A stretch of DNA of 30,950 bases from Chara braunii (Eukaryota; Streptophyta; Charophyceae; Charales; Characeae). Both the position numbers and the translations under genes were made by a program. Below, one piece after another: positions 16,932 to 28,135 of this stretch (its first letter is position 1; each line of letters starts with the position of its first letter). The stretch spans positions 1,906,685-1,937,634 of the forward strand of contig BFEA01000286.1 of assembly GCA_003427395.1 (NCBI GenBank), written 5' to 3'. The notes beneath the pieces are model-generated. The model made no database searches, was not told the origin of the DNA, and worked only from the letters and a program-made list of their open reading frames with translations.

Positions 16932-18592
16932 GTGTTCCCTCCTTCACACAACAGATGGCGCACAGTGGGAGCCAAAAAGGTAACGGGAATACCAGGGAAA
17001 ATTCACACAGACCCGGTCACCGACCCACGCGCAATCAAAGAAGAGAACACTCTGCTCCATGAAGTGAAACAGGTCCTGAAGCATCGTCGCCCCAAGCCAG
17101 AGATCGTTGCCGCTCTTAAACGGAACGCCTCCCCTCCCCCCAAAGAGATCCAAGAGGACAGAGCAGGGGAAAAAAGAAGGGCAACTGGCGAAGGAACATG
17201 GAAAATCACCATTTCTAAACAACCTCCCGCAGGCCACACCCCCCCCGGATCAGACACGGATCCCTCGACAAACTCCGACATGGGAATGGAGATCTTGCCA
17301 AACACAGCGAGCCCCATCCCCTGCCTCGGGGAATACCTTCGAAAAGTGAAGTACGAGAGGGAAAAGGAATTCGATGTCAGGCTGGCCTGCATGAGACACT
17401 GGGAGAAGACACGCATGCCAACCACAGGCAAGATAGTGGCAAGGATCCCATCTTCCAAAAGCCACTATGACTTGTTGCGCCAGAAACCCGAACTCTCAGA
17501 GTTCAGTGCTTTCAGATACCACGAGAAAAAACGAGAGAGAGAATCTGCAGGAGCGGATGTTGAGACAGGGTTCGACCCCAGACGTCAGCTAACTCCATCC
17601 GTGAGAACAGGAAACCGTTGAGAGGCAGGGACAAGAGGACAAGGACCCCCCCAGAAACGAAGCAAACAAAAAGAACGAACATCGTTGACTCACCCAAGAG
17701 ATCGCAACAGAGGCAGCACAAACAAAACGACTGTTCGATCAAAACCAGGACTACAAAAAAGAACAAAAGGAAAAATTAATCACAATCCAGATGATCACGG
17801 AAGGCAAGCCCCCCCACATCACCAGATCATTAAACACGGACCGGAAGACCATCAGGGCAGTTCGTCCGTTGATCCCCGTGCATTTCAGGACCAAATTCAA
17901 CGAGTGCAGGTGGTCGCCGATGCCTCTTTCGCATTCCCCACACTTAATGATGACCGCCCCCTGGCAAGGAATATAAAGGAGATCATTTCCACAGAGGTCC
18001 CGATGGGGGTATAGAGGGTTCCTCCACGAGAACTAACAAGTCGAGAAAAGGGCTCAGATTCGTCGATCCTCACTCCGTTCGACCCCATCCTGGTGAAGCT
18101 CGATGAAAAAGAAAAACTCATCGAAGACCTGACTTGGAGGGCATGGAACACGATCACGACACTTTTGTATATGTGTTGAACGGGAGTTCCAGTACGACTG
18201 GTATCAGTGCGGATTCCTTAGCAGATATCATTAGGACCCTCCTCGTGATCTCAAAAACCTCACTGCAAGATGAGGCTACTCCCATAGAGGTAGACATGGG
18301 GGGAGAAGACAACATGGAGGAGGAAGATGAGGANNNNNNNNNNNNNNNNNNNNNNNNNNNNNNNNNNNNNNNNNNNNNNNNNNTCTCAAAAACCTCACTG
18401 CAAGATGAGGCTACTCCCATAGAGGTAGACATGGGGGGAGAAGACAACATGGAGGAGGAAGATGAGGAGGTGCTGGGATTGTGCGACAAGATCTCCCCAG
18501 GGGGAGACACCGAACAACCACACACCACAACAGAGAGTAGCACAGGAGAGTACGACATTGGTTCCTCTCCAGCGAGGACGAGAACTTACTAA
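16932..18592 (+). pseudogene. LINE-B ORF1 (broken)
   Basis: Three consecutive pieces form ORF1, the RNA-binding protein of the LINE. The first is 229 codons at 16932-17621, proline- and charge-rich, with CLGEYLRKVKYEREKEFDVRLACMRHW near residues 130-156. The second is 17685-18014, then a stop and continuation to about 18175 (TPFDPILVKLDEKEKLIEDLTWRAWNT), and the third is 18134-18592. The third piece matches LINE-A ORF1 (SLADIIRTLLVISKTSLQDEA, acidic run, ISPGG). I see no CCHC zinc knuckle or clear RRM. The start is uncertain; an ATG at 16883 is in another frame. Confidence 0.7.
18249..18468 (+). other. 50-N assembly gap flanked by identical 85-bp copies
   Basis: Bases 18249-18333 and 18384-18468 are identical, with exactly 50 N (18334-18383) between. 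A single copy preserves the ORF1 frame and matches LINE-A ORF1, which has the segment once. The arrangement looks like two contig ends that overlap but were joined with a default gap. Confidence 0.9.
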
Positions 18593-18868
18593 AATCGAAG
18601 TGCAAGGAATTAAGACATGAAAAATGTATATTATGTGTATTTGAAAAAGCCGGATGAAAATAAAATTTCATGTCTGGTTTTATAGTAGAGGTAATAAACT
18701 GTTTTCTATTACCGATTACCCCCCTTGTAAAACTAAATTTCGTAAACATTATAGAGGAAGAATGAAAGGGATTTCTAAAAGAGGGAATGAGCAGGGAATC
18801 GGGTACTGAGAGTTGCATGACTGAGGCACTAGTGGACTAAAAGACGAACCCGAAACACTAATTAAATC

Positions 18869-21800
18869 ATGTCCACACAAGTAAAACGCACTGCAGCATC
18901 CAGATTAAGAAGACAACCAAGGAAAATAAAAAAAAATAAAAAAATAAAGAGGGTGAGTATGAATCAGACAATGTCGAGGCTCACGAACACTAGATATGGA
19001 CAAGGCAACCCACCAAAGACCAACTGGCATGCCAAGGGCCTCCGAATACTTTGTTGGGGCATAAAGGGTCTAGGAAATGTCTTAGCTGAGGAAGATAAAA
19101 TCAGGGACATTCGGCTCGGTCTAATAGGAAAAGATCATCCCAAACCCAACATGATACTACTTCAAGAGACCCACTTATCAAATCTTAATAACCACCCCCG
19201 AATATTGAAAACCATGGAAAAGACAGTAGGTGGGTGTGCCTTCACCCGATAGTCCAAAAATGAGGGTCTGAGTATGAAAGGAAGTACAATTCTCATACCA
19301 AGGACGTCCAATATTTTGATTGAAGGTCAAATCTTGAACAGCGAGGGAGACAAGGAGGAGGGTAGATGGTCATGGTTAGACATAAGACGGCAAGACGAAG
19401 AGTTAAGAATCCTCTACCTGAACGCACCCAACGTAGAACCTGAAAGACTGATTTTCTTTGAGAACATCAAACCTCTTATCCCCAACCCGCAACCGGTTAT
19501 CATCGCAGGGGACTGGAACACGACTCTGGACCCCAACTTGGATCGGATCTCTAGGACAATAATTATTACATCCCACAAGAGCGTGAACCCGGGTACGAAA
19601 TCTGATGACATAATATGAACTCATCGATCTGTTCAGGGCCCTGCATCCAGACAAAAGGCTTTCTCCCGGATCAGAAAGCTGCATCCAGACAAAAAAGCTT
19701 TCTCCCAGATCAGAAAGAACCAAGTCAATCGGACCTCATTGTCCAGGATCGATTGCTTCCTGATCTATGAGAGCCTGCAAGGTGCAATCAAGGAAGCTGA
19801 AATACGTCCTTCGGCCACCTTCAAAGGATTGGAGCACAGACCCATTCAACTGCTGCTCAATTTCAACTCAAGAGTCGAAACAGGATAGGGTTTTTTCAGG
19901 CTGAACAACTCCTTCCTAGCGACTGAGAGGTTGTCCATAGCAGTCAAAGAAAATTGGTCCATCCAAAAACAGCAAGAATTCAGACAGACAAACAGACACC
20001 AATTTTTCATCGACGGTCACACAGACCTAACGCGAACAGTATCAGTAGAATCACGGGCATAGCGGGGGTCGCAAAAGGAGAAGGGAAAAACTCCAATTCG
20101 CCATCTTAGTCGCAAAAGTGTAACCAAAGGATCTACTAGCTGATACCAAAGAGGAATTAAACGACTGGAGAAGATGAGACTTGAGAGGACTGCAAATATG
20201 CGTCAGGATGACGGACTACACACTCAATGAAACCATGATTAAATTCTTCTTCTCCAGAATTAAAGCGTACGTCAGGAATAACATGATAGAGGCCCTCAAA
20301 GTCCCAACATATCAAGGAAATGTCAGAACAACAGGTATTGAGATGGCGAGGATAGCCAGGACATTCTACACATATCTATACGAGTCAAAGACGCCTTCAA
20401 TCCCGACCACAACAAATGTAAAAACCCGTCAACACATGATGTCGTACCTAGACAAAATGATCTCGACAGCTCAAGAGGAAGGTCTGGACAAGCCGCTAAC
20501 CCTGGCTGAGCTACACGTAGCCCAGACCCAGATGGGAAATGATAAAGCTTCGAGCATCGACCACCTCTCGAAAAAATTTTGGAGCTACTTCCGGCCGATT
20601 CTAGGAGAGGACCTGCTCAAGTTCTTCAATGACAACAGGCTAAAGTGAGGCCTAGGGAAGGAACTAAGCACCAATGTGGTATCTCTGTTGCTCAAAAAGG
20701 GAGACAAAGAGGGAAAAACTATAGACCCATATCACTTCACCACTCCCTACAAAATCCTCGCTAAGGCCCTTACAAACATAATTACAAAAATAACAAACAA
20801 ATGCTTTCATATTGACCAAGCCGGCTTTATCCCTGGCGGTACATACAAGATAAGGTGATGGGACTAAATGAGGCAGCAAAGAAGATCATGGAAAAACGAA
20901 TGAAGGCAGCAGTTCTGTTTTTTTACTTCGAGAAGGCCTACGACCAGGTCAATTGGGACTTCCTGCATGCGTTCATGGAGAAAATGGGGGTAGGCCCCAA
21001 GTCAGAGAATGGGTTCGAGTCCTTTATTCAAACGCAACAGGCAGAGTTCGTATCAATAGGATTCTTCCAGAGACCTACTCGATCTCGAGATCGGTTAGAC
21101 AAGGCGACCCATTGGCCCCGTCCAACTTCCTCTTCATTATGGAAGTCATAGCCTCCTTTCTTCGGACAAACCTTTCCATTGACCGCCTTACTGAACGCAA
21201 GCTCAATCCATTACACGATTTTGCCCTACCCACTGCGCTAATGTTCGCTGACGACCTCACTGTCCGCATTCGTGCCAGCAGCAGCTCATTCCAAACCCTC
21301 GTACGAGCAATGGAAGCCTTCGGACTGGCATATGAAATGAAGGTCAATTGGGGCAAAATCGAAGGATGGTGTCTAGCAGACGCGACCCCACCCCAACCGG
21401 CCAATATAGCTAGACCCATGTCATGGTCTACAAGAGTTTAGGCACTAAGATTCGTTGGTATCATGATAAACAAGGACGGAGTGTGGCCAGACATGGGCCA
21501 AAATCTAGTCGCCAGGGCAATCACTCGCATGGCCCCGTGCAAAAATGCCCATACCTCGTTAATTGGAAGAGCACTACTAATTAACCCGGCAATCTTCTCC
21601 ACACTCTGGTACATGCCATCCATCTGGTCCCCCCCCGACGACGACCTCAAAACGTTAAAAAACAGGGTCAGATGCTACTTATGGACCGGAGACCCCAACA
21701 TGACCACCTCTTACCTGTATCAACAGGGTAGCCTGGAACCACATCATCAGGAAACAGCAGGAGGGGAGGCTGTTGCTAAATTGATCCCAAACAGGAATCC

Positions 21801-23456
21801 ATAGCACTGCAGATAACATGGATTATCAAGATCCTAATAAAACAATCCATTCCATGGAGCCAAATGGCTCTGGACTGCATCAGAAATTTAGCACCTATCA
21901 ACTCCCCCCCGAACATGAGAGGTCTGTTCTGGATAATGGCGAAGGACTGGACAATCAAATCAGGTAGACAGAGCAGAAGAAAACCAACAGATCATATTAC
22001 AAGCCCTACTCCAACAGCAAATCCATACGGGAAGCCAACCCTCAAAGCCTGGTGAAGAATGATGCCGAACAAACACGGTGCACCAGGAAACAGAGAAGAG
22101 GTCCTAAGACAACCTCTGTTATGCAATTCCTACATCGTAGACCTGAGTGGCTCACAAAAGACAGGAGATGGCTATCCTGGGTGGAAAAAGGGGTGTGGCA
22201 GGTGAAACACATTTGGGCAGAAGATCAAAGACAATGGTTAACCGAACAAGAGCTCCAAAATGAATGAAAAGGTTGCCACACCCTCACAAAAAATCTAACA
22301 TAGATTCAGAAGAGCATCCCAACACAGTGGCTCTCCCTCTTCAGGGAGGACTTCTCGTGGAAATCCGGGGATTGGGGCATACTCATTTCTTAAACCCAGC
22401 CTCACAGAGCTTACCGATTTGTTTCTCGAACTAATGGACCCAGCTACCTCTCCAAATTCTTCTCCTACCCGATCACTAATCACAACCTACAAGAGTTGGA
22501 AGTTATGAACAAAGAAGCCCAGTCTGACATACTAGAATCCTTCCGTTTGAGGAAAGTGAGGGTCACAAAAGCCAAACCCTGGATAATCTTCCAACCTGAT
22601 CTCTGCATCTCAGACCTCGAATTCGACCCGAAAGAGTGGATCTGGAAACGGGAAATCCGGGAGAACGAGAACGATATTCGAATACGATGTAAAATTTGTT
22701 TATGACTTAGGATCACAAACTACAGACCCATCCCAGACTCAAAGAAAAATGGAGGGAGATCCTGAGCCTAGAACCTACCGACCCCGTTTCCATCCCCTGG
22801 ACAAAGTACTTGTCCATCAGACCGGTTAGGATCCGAAGCATGCAGTGGCTTGTAACCCACACATCCCTGCCCGTCAAACAATGGCTCGACAAGAGGAGGA
22901 AACACACAAATCCCAACAGTCTCGAATCATGTGTTGTGTGCACAGAGAACAGACCAGAAGACATACCCCACTGCCTCTTGTACTGCACTGAAGCAGCCTG
23001 GATATGAAACAAAGCTCACAAGCTCGCGACCTATGGTCCCTCCTCTTCTCATTACCCCCTCCCCCCACATCTCCTCAAAAGATCCTCCTCCTATCCAACA
23101 GTACTAACAATCTCAAAGGCGGCAAAGAAATCTGGTTTCACCTTCTCAGGAAGCTGGCCCTGTGGGTGATTTGGAAAAGGAGGTGTACCAAGAGCATCGA
23201 TAGAACAGAGGTGGCGAGGGAAGAAATGTGGGCCCTACTGTTGAGTATGGCGGAAACTGAGATTTGGTGCAGATGGAGGGAGGTTACATCAACAACGAAA
23301 GTCAGACCAGAAAGGCTAGCCACAAAGAGACGTTCTTTCATGAGAGACTGGCTCCCAGAGGGAAAGATCACAACAGTGGCAGATAATAGATCAATCTGGA
23401 AAAAATGGCACAGCGGAACCCCAGCAAGGACGACGACCCAGCGATGGGCAAACTGA
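18869..23456 (+). pseudogene. LINE-B ORF2: endonuclease, reverse transcriptase, zf-RVT (broken)
   Basis: Starts at an ATG with a Lys-rich leader (MSTQVKRTAASRLRRQP). The endonuclease shows LLQETHL, APNVEPER, AGDWNT and SRIDCFLI, but the N-terminal WNVNGL motif reads WGIKGL, losing the conserved asparagine. RT pieces include NDKASSIDHLSKKFW near 20538, YFEKAYDQVNWDFL, SVRQGDPLAP and catalytic FADDL at 21244-21258. The C-terminal part has CVVC then HCLLYC (about 22930-22990), LALWVIWKRRC and a final WKKWH. Damage includes a TAG at 19250-19252 in place of Trp, frameshifts near 19615, 20850, 21000 and 21770, a 39-bp-period duplication (19640-19717) and a TGA at 23005-23007. Confidence 0.88.
19640..19717 (+). 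repeat. Near-perfect ~39-bp tandem duplication in LINE-B ORF2
   Basis: ctgcatccagacaaaa, then gctttctccc and gatcagaaag, appear twice in direct succession, differing by one base of length and two substitutions. It lies in the endonuclease region and disturbs the frame. Confidence 0.9.
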
Positions 23457-23737
23457 GACCATAGTCTGAACAATACAGACAACTCTCCTCTTTTCTTGTT
23501 GCACACGAAATACATGACAAAATCAAAATTGCAATCAGACTCGTTTTCATTCACACTTTACATACATGCGAACAGTAGCACAGCAAACTGGCGACATGCG
23601 CCCACTCAAAATTCAGAGATATGGCAACCCAGATAAGAGTTCACTTCCAATGACTATGGCGACTCAGCGCCCAAACAACTCTCTGTTCACATACACCGGA
23701 TCACCCTGGATATCCCACACGCGACTCTCTGAACTCG

Positions 23738-23762
23738 CACACACACACACACACACACACAC
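23738..23762. repeat. (CA)n microsatellite
   Basis: A 25-base CA dinucleotide run within the LTR-like sequence. Confidence 0.95.
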
Positions 23763-23945
23763 TCGCTACACACCAACTCTAGCTATGGCGGTTGTGGACA
23801 CAACTACCATATCGCTATGCTACGCTCCTTCTCTCTCGCCCACTTCAACTCCGGGCTCACTGCAGACCTCCTTGCACAAGTCGTTGTGGCAGCGCTTCCG
23901 CATGGCTCACGCAGGAATGAATGAATGGTCGGGCGCTGCCTCTTG

Positions 23946-23952
23946 ATTTATA
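23946..23952 (-). promoter_or_regulatory. TATA-like box in the LTR
   Basis: The complement reads tataaat within gagtataaatcaag. Its position inside the putative U3 region fits a retrotransposon promoter. The call rests on motif and context only. Confidence 0.5.
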
Positions 23953-24389
23953 CTCCTGAAACTCGTTGGTCTGCCCTTTGCCATCGGCCCATGGTGCTCA
24001 CAGTCCCTTGTGGTACTTGCTGAACCGGACTGGGACTGACTGGACCTGACCGCTGACTGAGTGGGGACTCACTGCTAACCTACCGGAGTCGTACTGCAAT
24101 TGCACTGCAGTTTAGTCTACCACTTGACTCACCACTTGCCCACTTGCTCACCTTCTGGAAGGACTACAGCTAAGACTTCAGGAATTCGCAAAGATCTCTA
24201 TTCTATAGGTCTACAGATCGAACCCCTACTACCTACGGACCTAGGACAGCCTACCAACTGTTTACGAACACACAGGTCACAGGTTCAACTCTCGGGGTCT
24301 ACACAGGTACTGTACACAGGTAGGACAAGGTCTAGGGATCGAACCCTGGGATCTGCATCTGCTACTGAAAAGGGGTGAAAACCGTTTCA

Positions 24390-24401
24390 CTCCCGCCGTC
24401 C
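24390..24401 (-). promoter_or_regulatory. Putative polypurine tract
   Basis: On the minus strand ggacggcgggag directly precedes the LTR-starting tgaaacgg. A purine-rich tract adjoining TG is the expected plus-strand priming site of an LTR retrotransposon. Two pyrimidines interrupt it, so it is a weak match. Confidence 0.5.
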
Positions 24402-24427
24402 TAAATTCGAGGTCCTTCGAGAATATT

Positions 24428-26323
24428 TCAGTCCAAGGCAGGACCTTTGCCCTTCTTATCACGCTCGCAGGCTCTGACTATGTCGGAAGCTGTTTCTAGC
24501 AGTTCTGTTCTAGTAAACCAGCGGTCGTCTTCCGATTCCTGATAAGCAAACCGGACCTTATACTGTTTCTGTGGACGACCTCTACCTCCTGTCCTGAACA
24601 CATCTTCATCTACAATGCCGTCAATGTCATATGTGCCATCCATATCCGGAGGGATCATGGATCTTCTTGAAGGGAACTGCTGACTTGTGACACATGGCAA
24701 TAGCTTTGAAGCATGGAACACTGGGTAGGTATGGAGGTGTGCTGGAATTTCTATAGTGTAGGACGTTCCATCCTCTCCGCCCTTGACTTCTAGAACCGGC
24801 CACGGTCCTCTATATGCAGGCAGTAACTTCTGTGAGATGTTCTCCTCAGGTGCAAACTCTTTAGACTTGACCCAGACTAAGTTGCCTACCTGAAACTGCG
24901 ATGGGCAACGGTGCTTATTAGCCTGTTCTATCATTCTATGTTGGGCCTTCCTGAGGTTCTCAACAACAGTTGGTATCTCTTTCTCGTGCTGTATCGCAAA
25001 CTCCCTGGTACTGGGTGGTAGCCTGTGAATCTGATCCCGGTTCAACCCTCCAAACGGTATGCGCGGTCTAAAGGACTTGTGCAACTCATTGGGAGTGTGA
25101 CAGGTAGACAAATGCACGCTGTTGTTATAAGCACTAGCTACCTTGGGTAACATCTCGTCCCAGTTGATCTGATCCGGTCTAATGTACATGCGCAGAACTT
25201 GCTGCAGGATCTTGTTCATCTGCTCAATTTGACCGTTAGTTTTTGGATGGCGCCCATACGACATCAGCAACTTTGACCCATAGACTCTCATAAGTTCCTG
25301 CCAGTTCTGGCTAGTGAAGCGGCTATCTCTATCACTAACTATCGACAACGGGACTCCATGTTCACTGACCCAAAAATCAAAGAACTTCTGGATGACTAAT
25401 TCGGTACGTGCCTCTGCAGGCAAAGGAATAAAAACAACATACTTGCTACAACGGTCAACTATGACCATAACTTGCCTCTTGCCATGCCTACTATTGACCT
25501 GAGTATCCATGAAGTCTATGGACACGGAATCTCCAGGCTGATCAAGAATAGGCAGAGGTCTGAGAAGACCTAGAGGGGCGCGCGTAGTAGTCGTATTCCT
25601 CTGGCACACTTTACAACTGCGAACATACTCTATGCAGTCATTCTGCATTCCTGGCCAGGAATACGCACGCATCAGATTGGCTAATGTCTTTTGCCAACCG
25701 AAGTGTCCCTCTGTGTCATGGCATTCCCCTAGGATCAAACTACGGATCTCCTCGCTGTTGGGGACGCATAGACGGTCGAATACATTAGTCTTCTCGAATA
25801 GCAAACCCTCTGTAGTGCGGTAATCTGCATCTGTCTCTGGGGCCTCTCTAACTTTCTTTAGGAGGTCACTATAGATAGGGTCATGCGCATAAGCTTGCCT
25901 CACTTTCTCCTGCAGGTCTCTACCTATATCCAGATAGTGTACTATAGCTCCAAAGTAGTCTGATCTTCTACGCAGAGCATCCGCGACTACGTTATATTTG
26001 CCTTTGACAGGCTTAAGATCAAAGTCATATTGGTCTATCTCAGCGGCCCACCTAGTTAACTTACTTGTCATCTTGGCCTGAGTCTTTAACCATCGAAGCG
26101 TATAATGGTTAGAATACACTTTGAAGTGCCTCCCAAGCAGGTAATGCTTCCAATGCTCTAAGGCATGCCTGAGAGCGTAGAGTTCTGTCTCATACATCGA
26201 GGTGGCTACTTTCTCTGAAGGCATCCTCGCGGACATGAACTCTACGGGTCTATAGCCATTGTCGTCATCTTGCTGCAACACGGCGCCTATTACCATATTG
26301 ACTCGCGTCCGTGGTGACGACAA
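24428..26323 (-). pseudogene. Gypsy pol: RNase H, integrase, chromodomain
   Basis: A 631-codon open frame. Residues 10-120 are most of RNase H, but the conserved YSDHYTLRW reads YSNHYTLRW at about residue 72, replacing a catalytic Asp by Asn. The integrase zinc finger has H202, H207, C237 and C240. The catalytic core has D270, D331 and E367 with the expected 35-residue D-E spacing. A chromodomain-like segment (QKQYKVRFAYQESEDDRWF, residues 586-604) closes it and in chromoviruses guides integration to heterochromatin. The integrase portion looks intact. The first nine residues are out of frame: one extra base near 26292 separates the TTDAS motif from GAVLQQ. Confidence 0.9.
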
Positions 26324-27439
26324 ATGGCAGGGACGGATCTACCACTTTGAGGACAGGGTACTTTATTAACGCGCGCTTCAGTCTCTTTAGCGCAGACGTA
26401 CAATCTTTGTCCCATTGCCAGATTGCCTCTTTCTTAAGCAACCTACGCAAGGGAGCGGCGATAGTAGGAAAGTTCCTCACAAACTTTCTATAGTAGTTAG
26501 CTAGGCCTAAGAACAACCGCAATTCTGTCAATGTGCGGGGTGTCGGCCAGTCTCTAATTGCCGCTATCTTGCTGTCATCAGGTTTGATCCCATCTCCGTC
26601 TAATACGTGGCCCAAATACAAAACTTGTGTCTTGGCCCACTCGCACTTCTTCACGTTGATCTTGAAGTTTCACTCTCTCAACTTTTCCAAGACCTGCCTC
26701 AGATGACCCTGATGCTCGTGGAGGGTCTTGCTGAAAACTAAGATGTCATCTAAATAAACTACTACAAACTTGTCTAACCACGGCCTAAACAGATCGTTCA
26801 TACATCGCTGAAACGTCGCTGGCGCGTTAGTAAGTCCAAAGGGCATCACTATAAACTCATAGTGCCCATATCTAGTCTGGAACGCAGTCTTGTACTCGTC
26901 ATCAGGATGGACTTCTATCTGATGGTATCCGGACTTCAAATCTATCTTAGAAAAATACTTCAACCCTGCACCCGATCTAGAAGATCGTCTATCCTGGGCA
27001 GCGGCTCAACATTCTTCACAGTAATCGCATTCAAACCCCTATAGTCTGTACACATACGAAGATCTCCTTCCTTCTTGGGGACAAACAAAACGGGTGCTCC
27101 AAAGGGAGATGAACTGGGCCTGATCCAACCTTTCTCGAGGAGCTTGTCTAACTGTTTGCGTAGCTCCTCTAACTCTCTAGGGGCCATCCTGTAGACTCCT
27201 CCCTTAGGAGTCCTACTGCCAGGCTCTATCTCTATCCTGTGCTGGATGGGTCGCGGCACTACTCCTGTCGGCGACTCAGTCAAATCTTTACATTCCTCCA
27301 GCAGCTTGGCAATGGTTGGGTCCGTGGAACTATCTCCTTCCTTAGCCTCAGTGACAGGCCTCACATACACTACGAAGACCTGATCCTCTAACTGCTCATT
27401 TTTCACAATCGCACGAACGCGGGAGCACTGAGACAGCAA
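26265..27439 (-). pseudogene. Gypsy pol: reverse transcriptase (broken)
   Basis: The first part (27439-26960) holds the RT N-terminus: [39 protein letters not shown] and [10 protein letters not shown] one-base loss near 26962, just after [10 protein letters not shown], moves the frame to 26963-26670: [25 protein letters not shown] and the catalytic [10 protein letters not shown]. An in-frame TGA at 26670-26672 precedes NVKKCEWAKTQVLYLGHVLD and the start of RNase H (VVTTDAS). All RT motifs are recognisable but no intact enzyme can be made. Confidence 0.9.
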
Positions 27440-28135
27440 TGTGCCAAGGAGTTGTCTACACCTGACACATGAAACCGGCGGGCAGTCTTAACCTCGCCTG
27501 ATGGACTAGGGAGCCTACACTCATGCTCTCTCAAATGGAGTGTGGCCCCTTCTGCCTCTCCCCAATCCATTCCTAACACTATATCAAAAGGAAGGTCATC
27601 ATGTACGAGGAGAGTCAGAGAATGGAGAACTTCCCACCTTCCCATCTTTCTCTAGGCAAAAGTACCCCTGGACTCCCTCTACGTAGTCCTCAACTCGCAT
27701 TGTGCGGTTGTCTGCGAGGACACAGACTATGGGGTTTGCCAATTTTTGGACTTTTAATCCTAGCCTCAGCTTCTTCAGCGCCCTACGGCTAATATAACTG
27801 CGGGTGGCCCCTGAGTCTATAAGGGTGCCTACTCTGCTTCTAAACACTTCTACATCTACCAAGATCAACTGTCCCTTACTCTCCTTCTTCATTTTGGCCC
27901 AGGCTGGCATCCTCTCCTTCAGCTCTTCTGCCACACCTGTGAGGGACGTGCCTAGAGAGACGCTAACACAAGCGGTCTCTGGACAGCTAGCTAGGCACGG
28001 NCCTGCAACCTCTGCCATAGGCTCATGTGGGTTGGGAGTGTCCTGTTCGCGCGCGCTCACTTCTCCACATGGCCTTGAAGTAGGGGCAGTTGCGAACCCT
28101 ACTGGCGGCTGCCTTTTGACTGTTGGGCAGCCCAT
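27440..28135 (-). pseudogene. Gypsy pol N-terminus: aspartic protease (broken)
   Basis: The frame 28135-27599 contains a retropepsin active-site motif, TLIDSGATRSYIS, near 27830-27790. After a frameshift near 27630, the downstream half follows in the frame 27645-27403 (FDIVLGMDWGEAEGATLHL, a typical C-terminal protease block). A further shift near 27430 leads to the RT frame. The frame overlaps the end of gag by 37 bases in a -1 relationship. One base (28001) is undetermined. The protease would cut Gag-Pol into its mature parts. Confidence 0.85.

Larger units (their letters stand above)
16760..23500 (+). mobile_element. LINE-B: near full-length L1-type LINE
   Basis: The most complete LINE here, with ORF1 (about 16932-18592) and ORF2 (18869-23456) in the same order as LINE-A. 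Its 5' start is estimated from where the LTR fragment's similarity ends. About 45 bases after the ORF2 stop, similarity to the LINE-A 3' UTR ends (last shared block cttttcttg, near 23490) and LTR-like sequence of the minus-strand gypsy begins. The gypsy thus probably inserted into its 3' UTR. A 50-N assembly gap lies in ORF1. Confidence 0.85.
23500..24389 (-). mobile_element. LTR-like sequence, 3' side of the gypsy element
   Basis: Read on the minus strand this follows the pol stop and a purine-rich GGACGGCGGGAG tract and starts with TG (complement of 24388-24389), as an LTR should. It contains a TATA-like tataaat (complement of 23946-23952) about 440 bases in and a GT run (complement of 23738-23762). 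It ends near the LINE-B 3' UTR. A partial copy lies at 16466-16750. The left end and any 4-6-bp target duplication could not be fixed, and no matching LTR is visible on the gag side within the window. Confidence 0.65.
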
